DNA from: Mesostigma viride
Taxonomy: Eukaryota > Streptophyta > Mesostigmatophyceae > Mesostigmatales > Mesostigmataceae
Assembly (NCBI GenBank): GCA_009746045.1
Contig: RPFO01000156.1
Location: forward strand, 5,480,445 to 5,544,444
DNA: 64,000 nucleotides
Direction of reading: 5' to 3'
Below, piece by piece: positions 1 to 10,708 of this stretch. How positions within the stretch are numbered: position 1 is the first letter of the stretch; each line of letters begins with the position of its first letter. The notes under the pieces were generated by a model. That model did not search any database, was not told the origin of the DNA, and saw only the letters and a program-made list of their open reading frames with translations. Made by a program: the position numbers and the translations under genes.

Positions 1-1045
1 GCATATCCGCCCAGGTCGTGATGGGAGGAACATCGCCGGCCAGGCCAGCAGGCGCTGGCTTGGCGGCAATGTCCTTCACCGCCTGGGCGGTGAGGCCTGC
101 GGTGTTCTGCAGGACCTCGATAGCAATTGCATTATCCTTGAGGCGCTGGTCGATGTCGCGGAGCTGGGCGGTGATGGAGTCGGTGGAGGCGGAGGGGGGG
201 GGGGGTGGAGGCGAGGAGGGTGGCGGTGGCGGTGGTGATGGTGGGAAGCTCAGCAGCTAGCGTGCCTCCAATTGCCGCCACATCTGCGGCAAGGGGGGTC
301 ACGTGCTGCTCGAAAGCTTCCTTAAGGAGGGTGCGGATGGTGGCTTCGGTGGGGAAGGTGGGGGGGGGCGGTGGGGGAGTCCAGATCGCGGTTTCGGAGC
401 GTCCAACAAGGGAGCAGAGGGCGAAGCGTTGGAGCTTGGGGCGACTCATGCGGTGAATGATTGGGAGAGCCTCGGCGGGGTCGACAAGCTGGCCATCACC
501 AGGCCAGCGGCCACGGTTGTGGGACGTGAGGTGCACGCACAGGGCTAGAAGCGAGGCGTGATTGCCTAAAAACACTTCTTCCATGAAGAATCCGGGGCTG
601 CGTTGCCAGTAGCTGGAGCTGTTGACGTCAAAGGAGATCTCTTCCCAGGGCGGCTCAGCAGAGCGACTGCGCTTAGGTTCAGGCGATGCAGATGGCGAGG
701 CGAGCCCGGGAGGCTGGGCGAGCACCAGTGCATGCACGACTAGAGTCACCGTTGCCGTCTGGGCCGGTGGGCGAAGCTGCAGCCGAGGCTGCAGGCGTAT
801 TTTCATTGCCGAGCGCAGCCGCCAGGCTGCGTTGCGTCGAGAGGCGTTTGCTCATCGTATATTGCTTAATAGCTTCGGAAAATTATATCAGCATGTGCGT
901 CGTAGAAAGACGCACCGATTGTGATATTCACGGCTGTATTCGGTGCTCGATCAAACGTGAAAGTTATGAGCTCCGCCGTCAGCCATGGCTACCTCGTGGC
1001 TCGTTGTCCTGCATGGCCTTGATGGATGGGTGGAGCCTACGCGCA
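1..1045 (-). mobile_element. LINE ORF1 element, copy A (cut by window edge)
   Basis: Minus-strand relative of the element at 1051-3050. The 5' untranslated part (about 1040-856) and the ORF1 start (ATG at 855-853) match the copies at 2894 and 19522, including the N-terminal MSKR.STQRSLAAALGNEN pattern. The reading frame shifts after about 40 codons into the frame open from 806 to 132, which continues with the same ORF1 features, such as the QHVTPLAAD.AAIGGTL.AELP segment before the coiled coil. The rest lies outside the window. It is a frameshifted, inactive copy. Confidence 0.8.
132..855 (-). pseudogene. Frameshifted LINE ORF1 N-terminal half
   Basis: Translation begins at the ATG 855-853 and must shift frame near 740-700 to continue in the 806-132 frame. 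Compared with the intact ORF1 at 2894-1542, the order is the same: a low-complexity Ser/Pro/Ala N-terminus, a basic PxPKRxRSA patch, a variable helical region, then the HVTPLAAD segment. It is a relic of the ORF1 nucleic-acid-binding protein of a non-LTR retrotransposon. The identification rests on direct comparison with the other two copies in this window. Confidence 0.7.
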
Positions 1046-1078
1046 TGTGCGCCCATTAATTAATTAATTAAAATCATA

Positions 1079-1092
1079 GCTCCGTTGGGAGC
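1079..1092 (-). other. 3'-terminal LINE hairpin (closing pair G-C)
   Basis: Read on the minus strand: GCTCC-CAAC-GGAGC, directly before the (AATT)n tail. The equivalent hairpin lies near the 3' end of every LINE or SINE copy in this window, with a different closing pair each time. It is probably the element-RNA recognition structure. Confidence 0.7.
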
Positions 1093-1541
1093 ATATGTAA
1101 CACATAGCCCTGAGAAAGGGGCATCTATGGGTTTGTAATACAATCAGGGCTACAACCTGCAGGTGGAGGATGTACAACTGTCACCTGCTCTGGGTGCACA
1201 AGGTGCACCTGCACCGCCATGATGGTTCATGCCTCCTTAACAAGCACAGGCACCCAGGGGGGGCTTGAGGAGAGGGCCTAGAAGGCCTGCATGACATATG
1301 GGGTGGAGCCGGTATGTGGCTAGGCTATAGCTGGTGTACACATGGCATCTCAGCAGAGAGTAACTCCCTGCATAGGCATCGCATGGCTAAATTCTTAATG
1401 CATCATCCATGGGAGGTCCCATTGTAGGCTGGGCGCGGCTAGATACTGAAAGCATCATCCATGGGGGCCATTATGGGCGCACATGCGCGTGGGCCACTTG
1501 CAAAGGCTAAGCCTATCTAATCTACACTACTGGTATATTCC

Positions 1542-2894
1542 CTAGCCTGGAGTGGCAGGAGGGGCCTGCCAGGGCTTGTGGTCAACGTGGATGACCGCCC
1601 CCCTCCAGTATACCGGCTTCCCCCCTGCACGCTGCCGGAGCTGAAGGTAGGTCGGCCATAGCTCGCGTCGCCGCTGTTGCTGGGCCAAGGTCAAGTCATC
1701 GTCCAGCGTGAAGCGAGTCTCCGAGAGCTTCTTGCGGCATTTAAGGAACGGCAGCTTGTCCGTCATGTACTTAAAGGTGAGGAGCACGGGTGCCGGGCCA
1801 GCCTTCCCCCGCGCGCGGGGGAGGCGGACAACCGACATGTCCAGCTCACCAGTGAGTAACATGGGGGCAAGAATGGCGCGCTTAACTGCCTCAAGAAGGC
1901 TCGTGGAGGTCTCACCTGCCGGCTGGTCGAAGTGCTTGACGATGACATTGTGGCTGCGCTTGTCGAGCTCGGCCGCCTCGCGAAGGTCGAGGGCTTGTTG
2001 CTTGAGTTGTGCCGCGATGGTGGAGGTGGTGGAGGTGGTGTGATGCTTAAGCAAGTCCGCCCAGGTGGAGGGAACATCACTGGCCGGGCCAGCAGGTGCC
2101 GGCTGGGCAGCGATTTCCTGCACCGCTTGGGCGGTGAGGCCGGCGGTGTCATGCAAGCTCTCAAGGGCGGTGGCGGTGGCTTGAAGGCGTTGGTCGAGGT
2201 CGAGGAGCTGGGCTTTGATGTCGGCAGTGAAGGCGGAAACGGCGGTGGAGGTGGAGGCGGCGGCGGTGGAAATGTGAGGAAGTTCAGCAGTCAGCGTGCC
2301 GCCGATTGCTGAAATGTCGGCAGCAAGGGGGGTCACGTGCTGCTGGAAGGCTTCCGTCAGGATGGAACGGAGTGTGGGGGCGGAGATGGATGGAGCCCAG
2401 ATCTCGCCGTCGGAGTGCTTGAGAAGGGAGTTGAGGATGGCGTGCTGGAGTTCGGGGCGCTTGCACCCGGGCAGCAGGGTGAGGTGTCGCCAGAGGCGGC
2501 CGTCCGGGAGGATGAGGCGATTGTTGTCGTGGAGATGGAGGCACAGGTCGTAAAGCGAAGCGTAGTCCCCGAAGAAGAGGCATCGCAGAGCATCGGTCGG
2601 AGACGGGTTGGCCCAGTCGTAATCTTCGACCTTGAAAGGCAGGGGCCGAAAGCTCGGTTCTGAGGGGCGTGAGGACCCTCCTGTTTTGTCGGCTGAGCGG
2701 GTGCGCTTGGGGTCAGGCGATGCAGATGGCGAGGCGTTAAGCCCGGGAGGTTGCTGGACGACCACCAGTGCACGACTAGTGTCACCGCTGCCTGCCGGAC
2801 CTGATGGCGGAGCTGCAGCCTGAGCTGCAGACGTATTTTCATTGCCGAGCGCAGCCGCCAGGCTGCGTTGCGTCGAGGCGCGTTTATTCGCCAT
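1542..2894 (-). CDS. LINE ORF1 protein (L1 ORF1p-like)
   Basis: Intact 450-codon ORF from ATG at 2894-2892. Regions seen: residues 1-70 are low-complexity Ser/Pro/Ala with a basic patch. About 190-300 is an Ala/Thr/Leu/Gln-rich helical stretch of coiled-coil character. About 310-390 contains RSHNVIVKHF and PAPVLLTFKYMTDK, which resemble the RNA-recognition part of L1 ORF1p. About 395-440 holds LDDDLTLAQQQRRRELWP and a VYWRGA strand, the C-terminal-domain signature of this family. Known ORF1 proteins trimerise and bind element RNA during retrotransposition. The intact frame suggests a fairly young copy. There is no cysteine knuckle. Being transposon-encoded, it is unlikely to serve a host function. 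Confidence 0.85.
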   Translation of the reverse strand: MANKRASTQRSLAAALGNENTSAAQAAAPPSGPAGSGDTSRALVVVQQPPGLNASPSASPDPKRTRSADKTGGSSRPSEPSFRPLPFKVEDYDWANPSPTDALRCLFFGDYASLYDLCLHLHDNNRLILPDGRLWRHLTLLPGCKRPELQHAILNSLLKHSDGEIWAPSISAPTLRSILTEAFQQHVTPLAADISAIGGTLTAELPHISTAAASTSTAVSAFTADIKAQLLDLDQRLQATATALESLHDTAGLTAQAVQEIAAQPAPAGPASDVPSTWADLLKHHTTSTTSTIAAQLKQQALDLREAAELDKRSHNVIVKHFDQPAGETSTSLLEAVKRAILAPMLLTGELDMSVVRLPRARGKAGPAPVLLTFKYMTDKLPFLKCRKKLSETRFTLDDDLTLAQQQRRRELWPTYLQLRQRAGGKPVYWRGAVIHVDHKPWQAPPATPG

Positions 2895-3094
2895 ATATTG
2901 CGTAATAGCGTCGGAAAATTATATCAGCATGTGCGTCTTAGAAAGACGAAGCAATTGTGATATTCACGGCTAAATTCGGTGCTCAAACGTGAAAGTTATG
3001 AGCTCCGACAGCCATGGCTACCTCGTGGCCGGAATTCGTCATGGATAGACTGATTGATCGATGGTGTAAGCTCATAATGTTAGCGTTAGCAAGC

Positions 3095-3253
3095 CCCAAT
3101 GTCAATCATATGAACAAGGCTACATATTTCCATCTCCATTCATATCCATCATCCTGAATGACTCGAAAACGCAGATAAGACTTCGGCAGGCTCGAGCTAG
3201 GTCATGGTCGGGATTCTCCAGCTTTCTGGCCTGCGCTGGTTGTCTCATCAACA
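3095..3253 (-). repeat. Fragment of dispersed repeat R1
   Basis: Minus-strand match to the start of the repeat at 22998 and 26817: it ends in the reverse complement of GAGACAACCAGCGCAGGCCAG and includes the CGAGTCGTTCAGGATGATG-like segment. It is truncated at both ends. The stretch 3254-3959 beyond it shows no gene I can recognise. Confidence 0.6.
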
Positions 3254-3959
3254 GTCCATTTGATAAAGAAGAAAAGGGGAGGGGGGAGGGGACAGAAGAA
3301 TGATATCAAGAAAGGGGTAAAGAGACTGATCATATTGAACCATATTTATATTAAGGAAATGAGACAACCAGCATCATTGATTGCAGCATGCAATACGAAG
3401 CCATGGCTACAGCCAACAGGTCAACGACCTGAATGGGAGCAGGCTTCTGTGTAACGCAGCACTATGATAATAACCATTGACATGTTTAGGGAATTTTTTT
3501 TCCATGGTGCACTTGCGAGTGCACAATTTCACCCCCACGTCTATATTTTTTTCCCCACGTCTATATGACTGCAGCACCGCTAATTGGCAGCTGCAAGCAG
3601 GGAAGGGAACGTCGTCCATGGATAGTTTGTGTGTTATGTTTCTACAGCAACCGGACGCTATTCTTCCCATTGCTGCCATCAGTGTCAGGCCAGCTCGGCG
3701 ACATATAAGTTAAATAAGGGCTGCATGCCGGCCATAAGCCATCTCAATGTGTAAACCCCGGCAGGAATGCGGTTCCACAGCAACTGCTCGACAGTTGGCG
3801 TGTAGCTCCCTGGTGGTGGGGTATCGCTGGATCCTAGACTGGTAAACTTGTTTATGATAGGCCCAGTTACGGGGGACACGTGGTCACGCATCCCACTACC
3901 ATCTGAGTCAACGTGTTCACTGGTTTCCCAGGGCATGCCTGTTAGCGGGGACAGGGTAT

Positions 3960-6900
3960 TTACTTCTTGGCCAGGAACGCCTCGAGCTTCTCGACCTCCT
4001 TGGTGCTGCCGACAAACAGGGGCACGCGCTGGTGCACCTTCTCGGGGATGATGTCCATAACGCGCTCCGTGCCGGTCGAGCCCTTGCCGCCCGCCTGCTC
4101 AGCGATGAAGCTCATCGGCGCGCACTCGTACAGCAGGCGCAGCTTGCCGTTCTTGTTCTTGCTGTCGGCCTGGGGGGGGCGAGGGGGCGGGGGGGGGGGG
4201 GGATGTCACATTGAGGCAGAGTGGGGAACCGGTCAGCAACGTCACTGCAGGTGGAAACTTATGGGCAGGAACTGCCCTGGACCCCTTATTGGCATCGGTT
4301 GGCATTGTAATAAATTAACCAAGGGTTCGGGAGCCTCTGTCGCCATTATCCGGCGTGGTAAACACTTGCTCTGGTTCCATTCCAGATCATCACAGGAAGC
4401 ATCGAGCATCTGCCAAGCTCTTGGCTCGCATGGTGGCAGTGGCATGTCCCTCAGCAGGAATACACAGGACGAGAGAGGGTTATTACAGTGACCAGTGACG
4501 TAATGAAACCGGTAGGTAGCCATGACTACCTCCGCAGAGCAGCGTGCGGAGGAAGCATGAATCGCCATCCCTTACTAACCCCCCCGCGTCCCCAGGCCTG
4601 TAACCACACACAGGCCTGTAACCACACAGGCCATAGCGAGAACCGTACTGGGCAGCCGTAGATGCCACTTTATTGCCGTGTGCGGTGCAAACACCAAGCG
4701 CCACCAATCAAACAAACCCCAACCGGCCTTGGCCTATCCTGACGTCCCTACAATGACACTGTGTCGCCATACAAGCCTCCAAACAGCAGCATGCGCTGCA
4801 GAAGCCTTTTACAATTATCAGACAACCCCCACTCCCCCAACTACAACTACAACAGCAAAATCGAATCCACGTACGGGGTAGCCGTAGATGCCTCCGTACA
4901 GCAGCGTGCGGTGGAAGTCGCCCACCAGCGAGCCGATGTAGCGCGCGGAGTAGGGCTTGCCGTTGGCCTGCGGCTGCTTGAGGCTGTTCATGTAGGCCTG
5001 CAGCTGGGGCGTCCACGCGGCGTAGTTGCCCTCGTTGAACGAGTAGATGGGGCCGGCCTCCGGCACGCGGATGCCGTCATGGGTGAGCACAAACTCGCCC
5101 ACCGTCGGGTCGAGGGTGAAGCCGTAGACGCCCGTGCCCACAGTGATGACCATGATCGTGGATGAGGAGTACATGCAGTAGCCGGCCGCCTTGAGGTTGC
5201 GGCCCGGCTGGCACGTGTTGACCAGGCAGTTGGCCTGGGGGAATGGGTGGGCGGGGAGGTATTATACACGATATAGAAATGGCAGTGCGGTGTAGTATAG
5301 GGAATGGGTGGGCGGGGAGGTATTATACACGATATAGCATAGGCAGTGTGGTGTAGTATAGGGAATGGGTGGGCGGGGAGGTATTATACACGATATAGCA
5401 TAGGCAGTGTGGTGTAGTATAGGGAATGGGTGGGCGGGGAGGTATTATACACGATATAGCATAGGTAGTGTGGTGTAGTATAGGGAATGGGTGGGCGGGG
5501 AGGTATTATACACGATATAGCATAGGCAGTGTGGTGTAGTATAGTTCTTTTTAGAACAGGGGGCGGGGGGTTGTTTTGCGGGGGCGGGGCTGAAGAAGGC
5601 GGTCTGTGGACGAGATGCACATGATCAATGAGATGCCTACTGTGGGGGTTGGGCTAGTTCAAGGTTCACAGGAAGGGCGCCGCACTCCCATGTAAAACTC
5701 AGCGGCGATCACGGCAATGGAGTTGGCGCGGGGGTGGGGTTGGGAAGAAGAGAGAAAGGGGGTGGGCGAGGCTGGGGTGACATCATGCGGTGCGCACATC
5801 CATCACCCCCCACTGTCCAATGTCGCCATTTGTGGCTGTGCCAGCCAATAGGATAACAGAAAGAATGTCTGCCAGAGCAAGGGCGACTAATCACTCAGCC
5901 AACACCAGTGCTGCTGGTCATGATACCTAACCTATGGACACACACACACACACTCCTTGCCAATGTTCTTGCTCATTCCTGTTGTTGTTCCCAAACACAA
6001 ACCTCATGCCCCTCCCAGTTCTCAGCCGGGTGACCATCATCACCACCTGGCCGACCAAAAGCGCTAAACCCAAGAAAACGAACCACCTGGTTGTCTTGTT
6101 CATCAGTTGTTGCCGGAAGGTATGGCATGCCTAATTGACAGTGCTGAAAACAACAATCAAAGCAAACATGTCCCTGCAGGATGGACAGTTACAGGGCATG
6201 TCATGACAAGAATCATGACCACAAATCCGTACCTGCAGGATTAATTAATTAATTAATTAAACTCGTGCTCCCGTTGGGGAGTCACGGAGCACCGAAGTGC
6301 TTTTAATCCCTGTGTGTGCACTACAGGAGAAAGGGCAGAGACCCCCAGTCTCCTTCATGCCAAAGGCATGCCACAGCTGCAATCGGGCGCGGCTAGCTAA
6401 AAGGACAGGCTAACGATCCGGCAAACTGTGGGTGCAATAAGACCCATGTGAGCATATCATAGCAAGGAGCGTGGGCAAGTAATCTGAACATAGCCAGGGC
6501 GTAGCATGGCTGTACTAGGACTAGGCTAAGGCTATGGCTGGTTGTGTACCGTGCGTTGGCGGCACGTGACTAGGTGTGTTGGCACAGCTAGGCGACATCT
6601 AGGCATGGCTGCCTTAGCGGCAGTGACGCCAATGGTTACAAGCTAGGGCTATTGCTATTCTAGCCCGCTGGGGGCGTCCACATCTTGTGGTTGATCATCA
6701 GGTCCCCGCCCCTCCAGTACACCTTGGGCTTCTGGGGGTCCTGCTTATGGCGGAGGTATTCCGGCCACAGGTCGCGTCGCTGCTGTTGCTGAGCGGGGGT
6801 GAGGTCGTCATCCAGCGTCCAGGTGAGGTCGTGCAACCGCTTGCGACGAGAGAGGAACCGCTGCTTATCCTCAGGGGAGGGGAAGGTGAGTAGGACTGGT

Positions 6901-9754
6901 GGGGGAGCCGCCTTGTCCCGTGAGTGGGGAAGGCGGTGGCACCCACGCAGTTCTACCTCACCTACCAGGCCCACCTGCAGGATGGACAGGGTGGTCACCT
7001 CTACTAGAGAATAACATAGGTAAAACGCTAATTGTAACAACACTCGTACTAAAACTCCACCCTACCTGCAAGATGGAAACTCTGCGATTCATCATCACAA
7101 TAGTAACCGACAAGAATAAAACACAACGCAATGGTAAAAAGTGTTGCTGCCCCTTACCTGCAGGATGGACAAGGTGTCCGCATCCTCCGCGTCCAGGTCC
7201 ACCAGGCAGGTCTCGCCTGGCTCATAGATGCCAAAAATAGAGCCCGTGCTCACGGCCGCGTCGATGTTGGACGACCCGTCAAGGGGATCGAACACGACGG
7301 TGTAGTGCCCCGAGAAGGACTCCTCCACGGCCACAGGGACATCCTCCTCCTCCGAGGCGATGACGCCGGTGCGGCCGCTTGCGCGCAGGCAGTTGGCGAA
7401 GATCTGCGGTGTGTGTGTGAGTGTGTGTGTGTGGTGGGTTCATGTGCGTCGGGGCGGCCCAGTGGTGGCAAGATTTGGTGGTTTGGTGTGGCATTATGTG
7501 GGGGAGAAGGACGCGTGGGGAGGCAGCGGCTCGGATGCAAGCATTAGAATATGATGACTCTGCAAAGTGATGTCCTGTGTGCTCTTGGTGGGATGAGGTG
7601 GGCTGGTGGATAGGGGAGAAGTGCAAGTGTGTATGTCTGTGTGCGGTGGGTGGGGGACAGAACAGGGGGAGGCAACGGGATGCTTGGATTTCATTTTTAA
7701 AAATGAAAAATCTAGAAAAATATGCGTGCATTGTGGTTGCGAACTTGGGAAAATGTGGAAGGGAGCATAGGGATACCGCCGGCAAGATAGAAAAGGCAGG
7801 GCAGAGAAAGAGCTAGAGAGGGAAGAGAGGGAAGAGAGGGCAGAGATAGAGAGGGAAAAGAGGCAGAGATCGAGATAGAGAGGGTAAAAAGAGATAGGAA
7901 GAGAGGTGGATTGGTACATAGGGCAAGGCAGAGGGGAGGTGGGAGAATGTTACTGTTACAACTGGCATGGCTATGATTGTTATGGCTATTATTATCATTA
8001 TCATGGAAACGATGATGGTAACTAGTATGGACATGGCCAACATGCAGACACACTGCTGTGTGCGCTTGTGATAAGCACTTGCATGACCCACAAACTGGAC
8101 ATGCAAGGTGCTAACAATGATGCATGCCAACCAAGCAATCACGTAAGTCGACCCCCCTGACTCATCACGCCGACCCCACCATCAGCCCTGGAGCCCCCAG
8201 CTAGTACCTTAAAGCCCCATCTCCTCTTTTCCGTTGTCCAGAAGCTAGTGGGGCTGGCATGGTGGTGCGAGCGCCACACAGCCACATATCTACACAAAAT
8301 ATCAATACTGATATCTACACAAACTATCAATATCTGCATAAAATATCAACATCAATATCTACACAAAATAGTTCGTATTAAAAACTTGTAGGCCTGGAGC
8401 AACGTGCCACCTGCCTTGGTCTATGACTACGGATTCTGACCCCTTAGGTGCCTCATGCCCCGCCTGCCTATTCACTAAACCATGATAAGAGTGCCACCCC
8501 TAGGCCCAGCCTGTCTTGACCTGACGCAGAATAACCAGCCGTGCAGACGCCGTTGCTCCGAGGCCAAGCTACCTAGCAACCCCTGCTGGTCATTCCCTAC
8601 AGCAGACATGCCATGTCTGACTTCCTTTCCATTAAAAGCCAATCTTGTACATCCCGGGCACAAGCACGCAGAGAGAGGACATCCGGGTTGGTCACAGTCC
8701 ACTGAGGAGACAGGATCTAAGTAGACAGATCAAAATTGGCTCGGATAGGGACGAGCTGAGAGACACGGATGGCGCCACCCCCACAAGCATCCATTTTAAG
8801 CTGCCGGCCGGAGTATATTCTAAGCAGTCATGGGGCTCACAATAGCCATGCCCCTCACTGCAGCGACCCGACACCTGCAGCAAGTGCAGGATAAATGAAG
8901 CAGGACTTCCGGAACAGTGTTACAGTTACGAACTTTTCGTACTGTGGGAGGACTATAGAGCTGGCCGAGTGTGTCCAGCAAGTGTACATGAAAGCACAAG
9001 GCAGACGTCACTGCGTTTCATACATAGACGAAAGGACCCTGGGGGGTTAGCGCCCGTGCCAAGAGGAAATTATTATCCGCCCAGATATGCTTCGGGAAGA
9101 CGTCTGGCGTTCAGGGACGAATTCCGTGCTGCTCATGATAGGCAATGTATCTTATTAATAGCCACCTATCTTAATAGCCTGTGGCCAATTTCGGCACTGG
9201 GCAGACAGTAACGGAGGGAATTGGGAGAAAAAGAACGTGGCGGGCGGGTTGGGGAATTGCGGGCGCACACGACACGTGGCAATCCTGACCTCGTTGGACA
9301 CCACGTCCAGCTTCTTCTGGTCCTCTCCCTGGACGTTCTGCTCTCCTTGCAGACCGGTCAGGTTAGAGATGCCCGCCCGCTGCACCAAGGAGGCAATCTG
9401 CTTGCAGGCCAGAGCAATGGAGGACATGACGATGGCCATCTCGGAATCAATCACGCCGTCCATCTCAGCCTTGAGCAGCCAGGTGGTGAGGGTGTTCATC
9501 GCGAACTGGCTCTTAGCAGCCGCAGCGACAACCGGCATGCGGGTCGCAGACCGGGACGCAAGGCTCGCGCCCGCCAGACCAGCGACGGGGGCCAGCAGCT
9601 TGCCCTTCGGGCCCACGAAGGAGGCAGCCCGGGAGCCCATGCATTTTGCGCGCTGTTGCTTAGCGGACTGGGCATCCGCCTTGGCGGCCGCGGCGGTGCT
9701 GAGGCGCGCAACCGCGGGCGCGATAAGGGCGGAGGTTGCGACAGTGGCAGCCAT
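3960..9754 (-). CDS. Chloroplast fructose-1,6-bisphosphatase, 4 exons
   Basis: Joined exons 9754-9290, 7403-7158, 5234-4875 and 4169-3960; all junctions are phase 0, giving 426 aa. The enzyme hydrolyses fructose 1,6-bisphosphate to fructose 6-phosphate in the Calvin cycle. Residues 1 to about 75 are Ala/Ser/Arg-rich, as in a transit peptide. [11 protein letters not shown] (193-203) and EEEDVP are the metal and catalytic motifs; [18 protein letters not shown] and [17 protein letters not shown] are the C-terminal sugar-phosphate site. Cys221 (GETCLVD), Cys240 and Cys245 (ANCLVNTC) match the three thioredoxin-regulated cysteines of the plastid isoform, so light activation through thioredoxin f is expected. 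Acceptors end in CAG or CCAG; the exon 1 donor GAG|GTCAGG is weak. Intron 2 carries a LINE insertion and a minisatellite, yet the coding sequence is intact. Confidence 0.93.
4170..4874 (-). other. FBPase intron 3 with poly-C acceptor tract
   Basis: Donor CCC|GTACGTGG. The 3' end, read on the minus strand, is an almost pure C run (plus-strand G run at 4172-4201) ending in CCAG. A short duplication (ACACAGGCCTGTAACC) lies at 4600-4630. No coding content was seen. Confidence 0.6.
5239..5543. repeat. 61-bp minisatellite, 5 copies, at the FBPase intron 2 acceptor
   Basis: Units start at 5239, 5300, 5361, 5422 and 5483 with GGGAATGGGTGGGCGGGG and continue to GTGTGGTGTAGTATA; the copies are nearly identical. 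On the gene strand each unit ends in a CCGCCCACCCATTCCC tract. The last unit runs straight into the CCAG acceptor of exon 3, so the pyrimidine tract is part of the repeated unit. Confidence 0.9.
6242..6972 (-). mobile_element. 5'-truncated ORF1-type LINE, copy D1, in FBPase intron 2
   Basis: A 731-base insertion flanked by an 11-base target-site duplication ACCTGCAGGAT (6231-6241 and 6973-6983). Read on the minus strand it holds the end of an ORF1 (to the stop at 6660), a 3' untranslated region of about 380 bases, the hairpin CTCCC-CAAC-GGGAG (6281-6268) and an (AATT)n tail. It is the same subfamily as 21970-22641 and nearly identical to it over the shared part. It interrupts one of the duplicated exon-end copies in the intron. 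Confidence 0.9.
6660..6972 (-). pseudogene. LINE ORF1 C-terminal fragment (D1)
   Basis: Open frame to the stop at 6660 containing PPVLLTF, the [12 protein letters not shown] segment, [21 protein letters not shown] and a VYWRGGDL strand. This is the C-terminal domain of the same ORF1 family as 2894-1542, but a distinct subfamily. There is no start codon because the element is 5' truncated. Confidence 0.8.
7404..9289 (-). other. FBPase intron 1
   Basis: About 1.9 kb. It ends on the gene strand in an (AC)n tract followed by CCGCAG|ATC (7404). A GAGAGGGAAGAGAG purine tract lies at 7800-7900 and short ATATCTACACAAA repeats at 8285-8370. No gene or recognisable mobile element was seen. Confidence 0.6.
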
Positions 9755-10700
9755 TGTTGTTGAGGGGTGGAGGCTGCAGGTGGAAAACGTGAGGGAAGGC
9801 TGTGACGAATGCTCCCCGCTTCTTATCCACTCTGGTCTGTTCAGGGCCTGGTCCACACAATTCTCGCATTGCTCGACTGGCAGCAAGCAGCACGGGAGAC
9901 AGTACACCTGGCGACTGCACAGCCCAGCGTCCGAATTAGGAAAGTGGTTGCTGCGGCCTGCGGGAGATGCGCCCGTATCAGGCGTCTGCCAAGTGCCACG
10001 TGAATGTTTTAAAATTCACGCGCCGGGTTGCGTTCGCGGGCCGTGCGGATGCATTGCCGGGTCGCATGAAAATGGATCTCGGACCCTGGGACAAAAAATA
10101 TTCTGTTGCCGAGTCCGAACTCCGAAGATCAAATGGTCCATCATCCAGACAAGGCCAACTAGTACTATTACTACATAGTTAAGTACTGGCGTGGAATTCA
10201 ACTAACTAACTCACTACCTGGCGAAGCTTGGGCGAAGGGCTGAGCGTCTGTGGCCTGTGAGGCTGTGACCGACTGGAATCTCTCGACTCCGCCACAACTA
10301 GTGGCCAGTCCACTCACTCCACTGGCCCACTGGCCGTGTGGGTCTTGTGGGGGGGCAGCAGGAGCCTTTTGACTTTTGCTGTCGGCCTTACAAGCGTGGG
10401 ACAAGTGCACAGCCAAATGCCCTGCGATCACTGTGATTCCTTTTTGCCTGGTACCACTCGCAGGTTTGACCGTCAGATATTCGGCCCGCCATTCTGAACC
10501 GCAGGATCTTATCTTTGAAATAAAAGTATGACCCTTTTGAAATGTTGGTGGTTCTTGGGAAACTATGGAAAAGGTGGCGCCCCGGCGTTGGTAACCTCGC
10601 CCTGTCGGACCACCGGCGCGGGAATAAACTCAAAACGCAACTCAACTCAACTCAACCTCGCCGAGTGGCCCGGCGCCCGTACAGCCGTTGTCGCTGCCAT
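9755..10700. other. FBPase upstream region, no gene seen
   Basis: The FBPase promoter and leader should lie at the left edge. I see no clear TATA box or second gene. A short (AACTC)n run lies at 10630-10655. Confidence 0.4.
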
Positions 10701-10708
10701 TCGGCAAA

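Larger units (their letters stand above)
1051..3050 (-). mobile_element. ORF1-only LINE-type element, copy B
   Basis: A nearly complete element of about 2 kb on the minus strand. It has a 5' leader of about 150 bases (3050-2895), one intact ORF1 (2894-1542), a 3' untranslated region of about 480 bases, a terminal hairpin (1092-1079) and an (AATT)n tail at 1051-1070. No ORF2 (endonuclease/reverse transcriptase) lies between ORF1 and the tail, so it is either an internal deletion derivative or a non-autonomous family. Copies starting at or near the ORF1 stop recur at 28257-28709 and around 45200-45254 plus 51124-51355. I could not find a clear target-site duplication. Confidence 0.75.
6172..7170 (-). 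repeat. Degenerate array of duplicated exon 2 ends / 5' splice sites in FBPase
   Basis: On the gene strand the real exon 2 end reads TGTCCATCCTGCAG|GTAAGG (donor at 7157). Near-copies of the exon tail lie at about 7067 (TTGCAG|GTAGGG) and 6980/6231 (CCTGCAG|GTACGG before the LINE insertion split it), plus a further exon-tail copy at 6173 without a GT. Spacing is about 90 bases between the first three, and the interiors are only loosely similar. Confidence 0.65.

Noticed and set aside
9237..10178. 313-codon plus-strand frame
   Set aside because: Antisense to FBPase exon 1, whose minus-strand reading matches a known enzyme.
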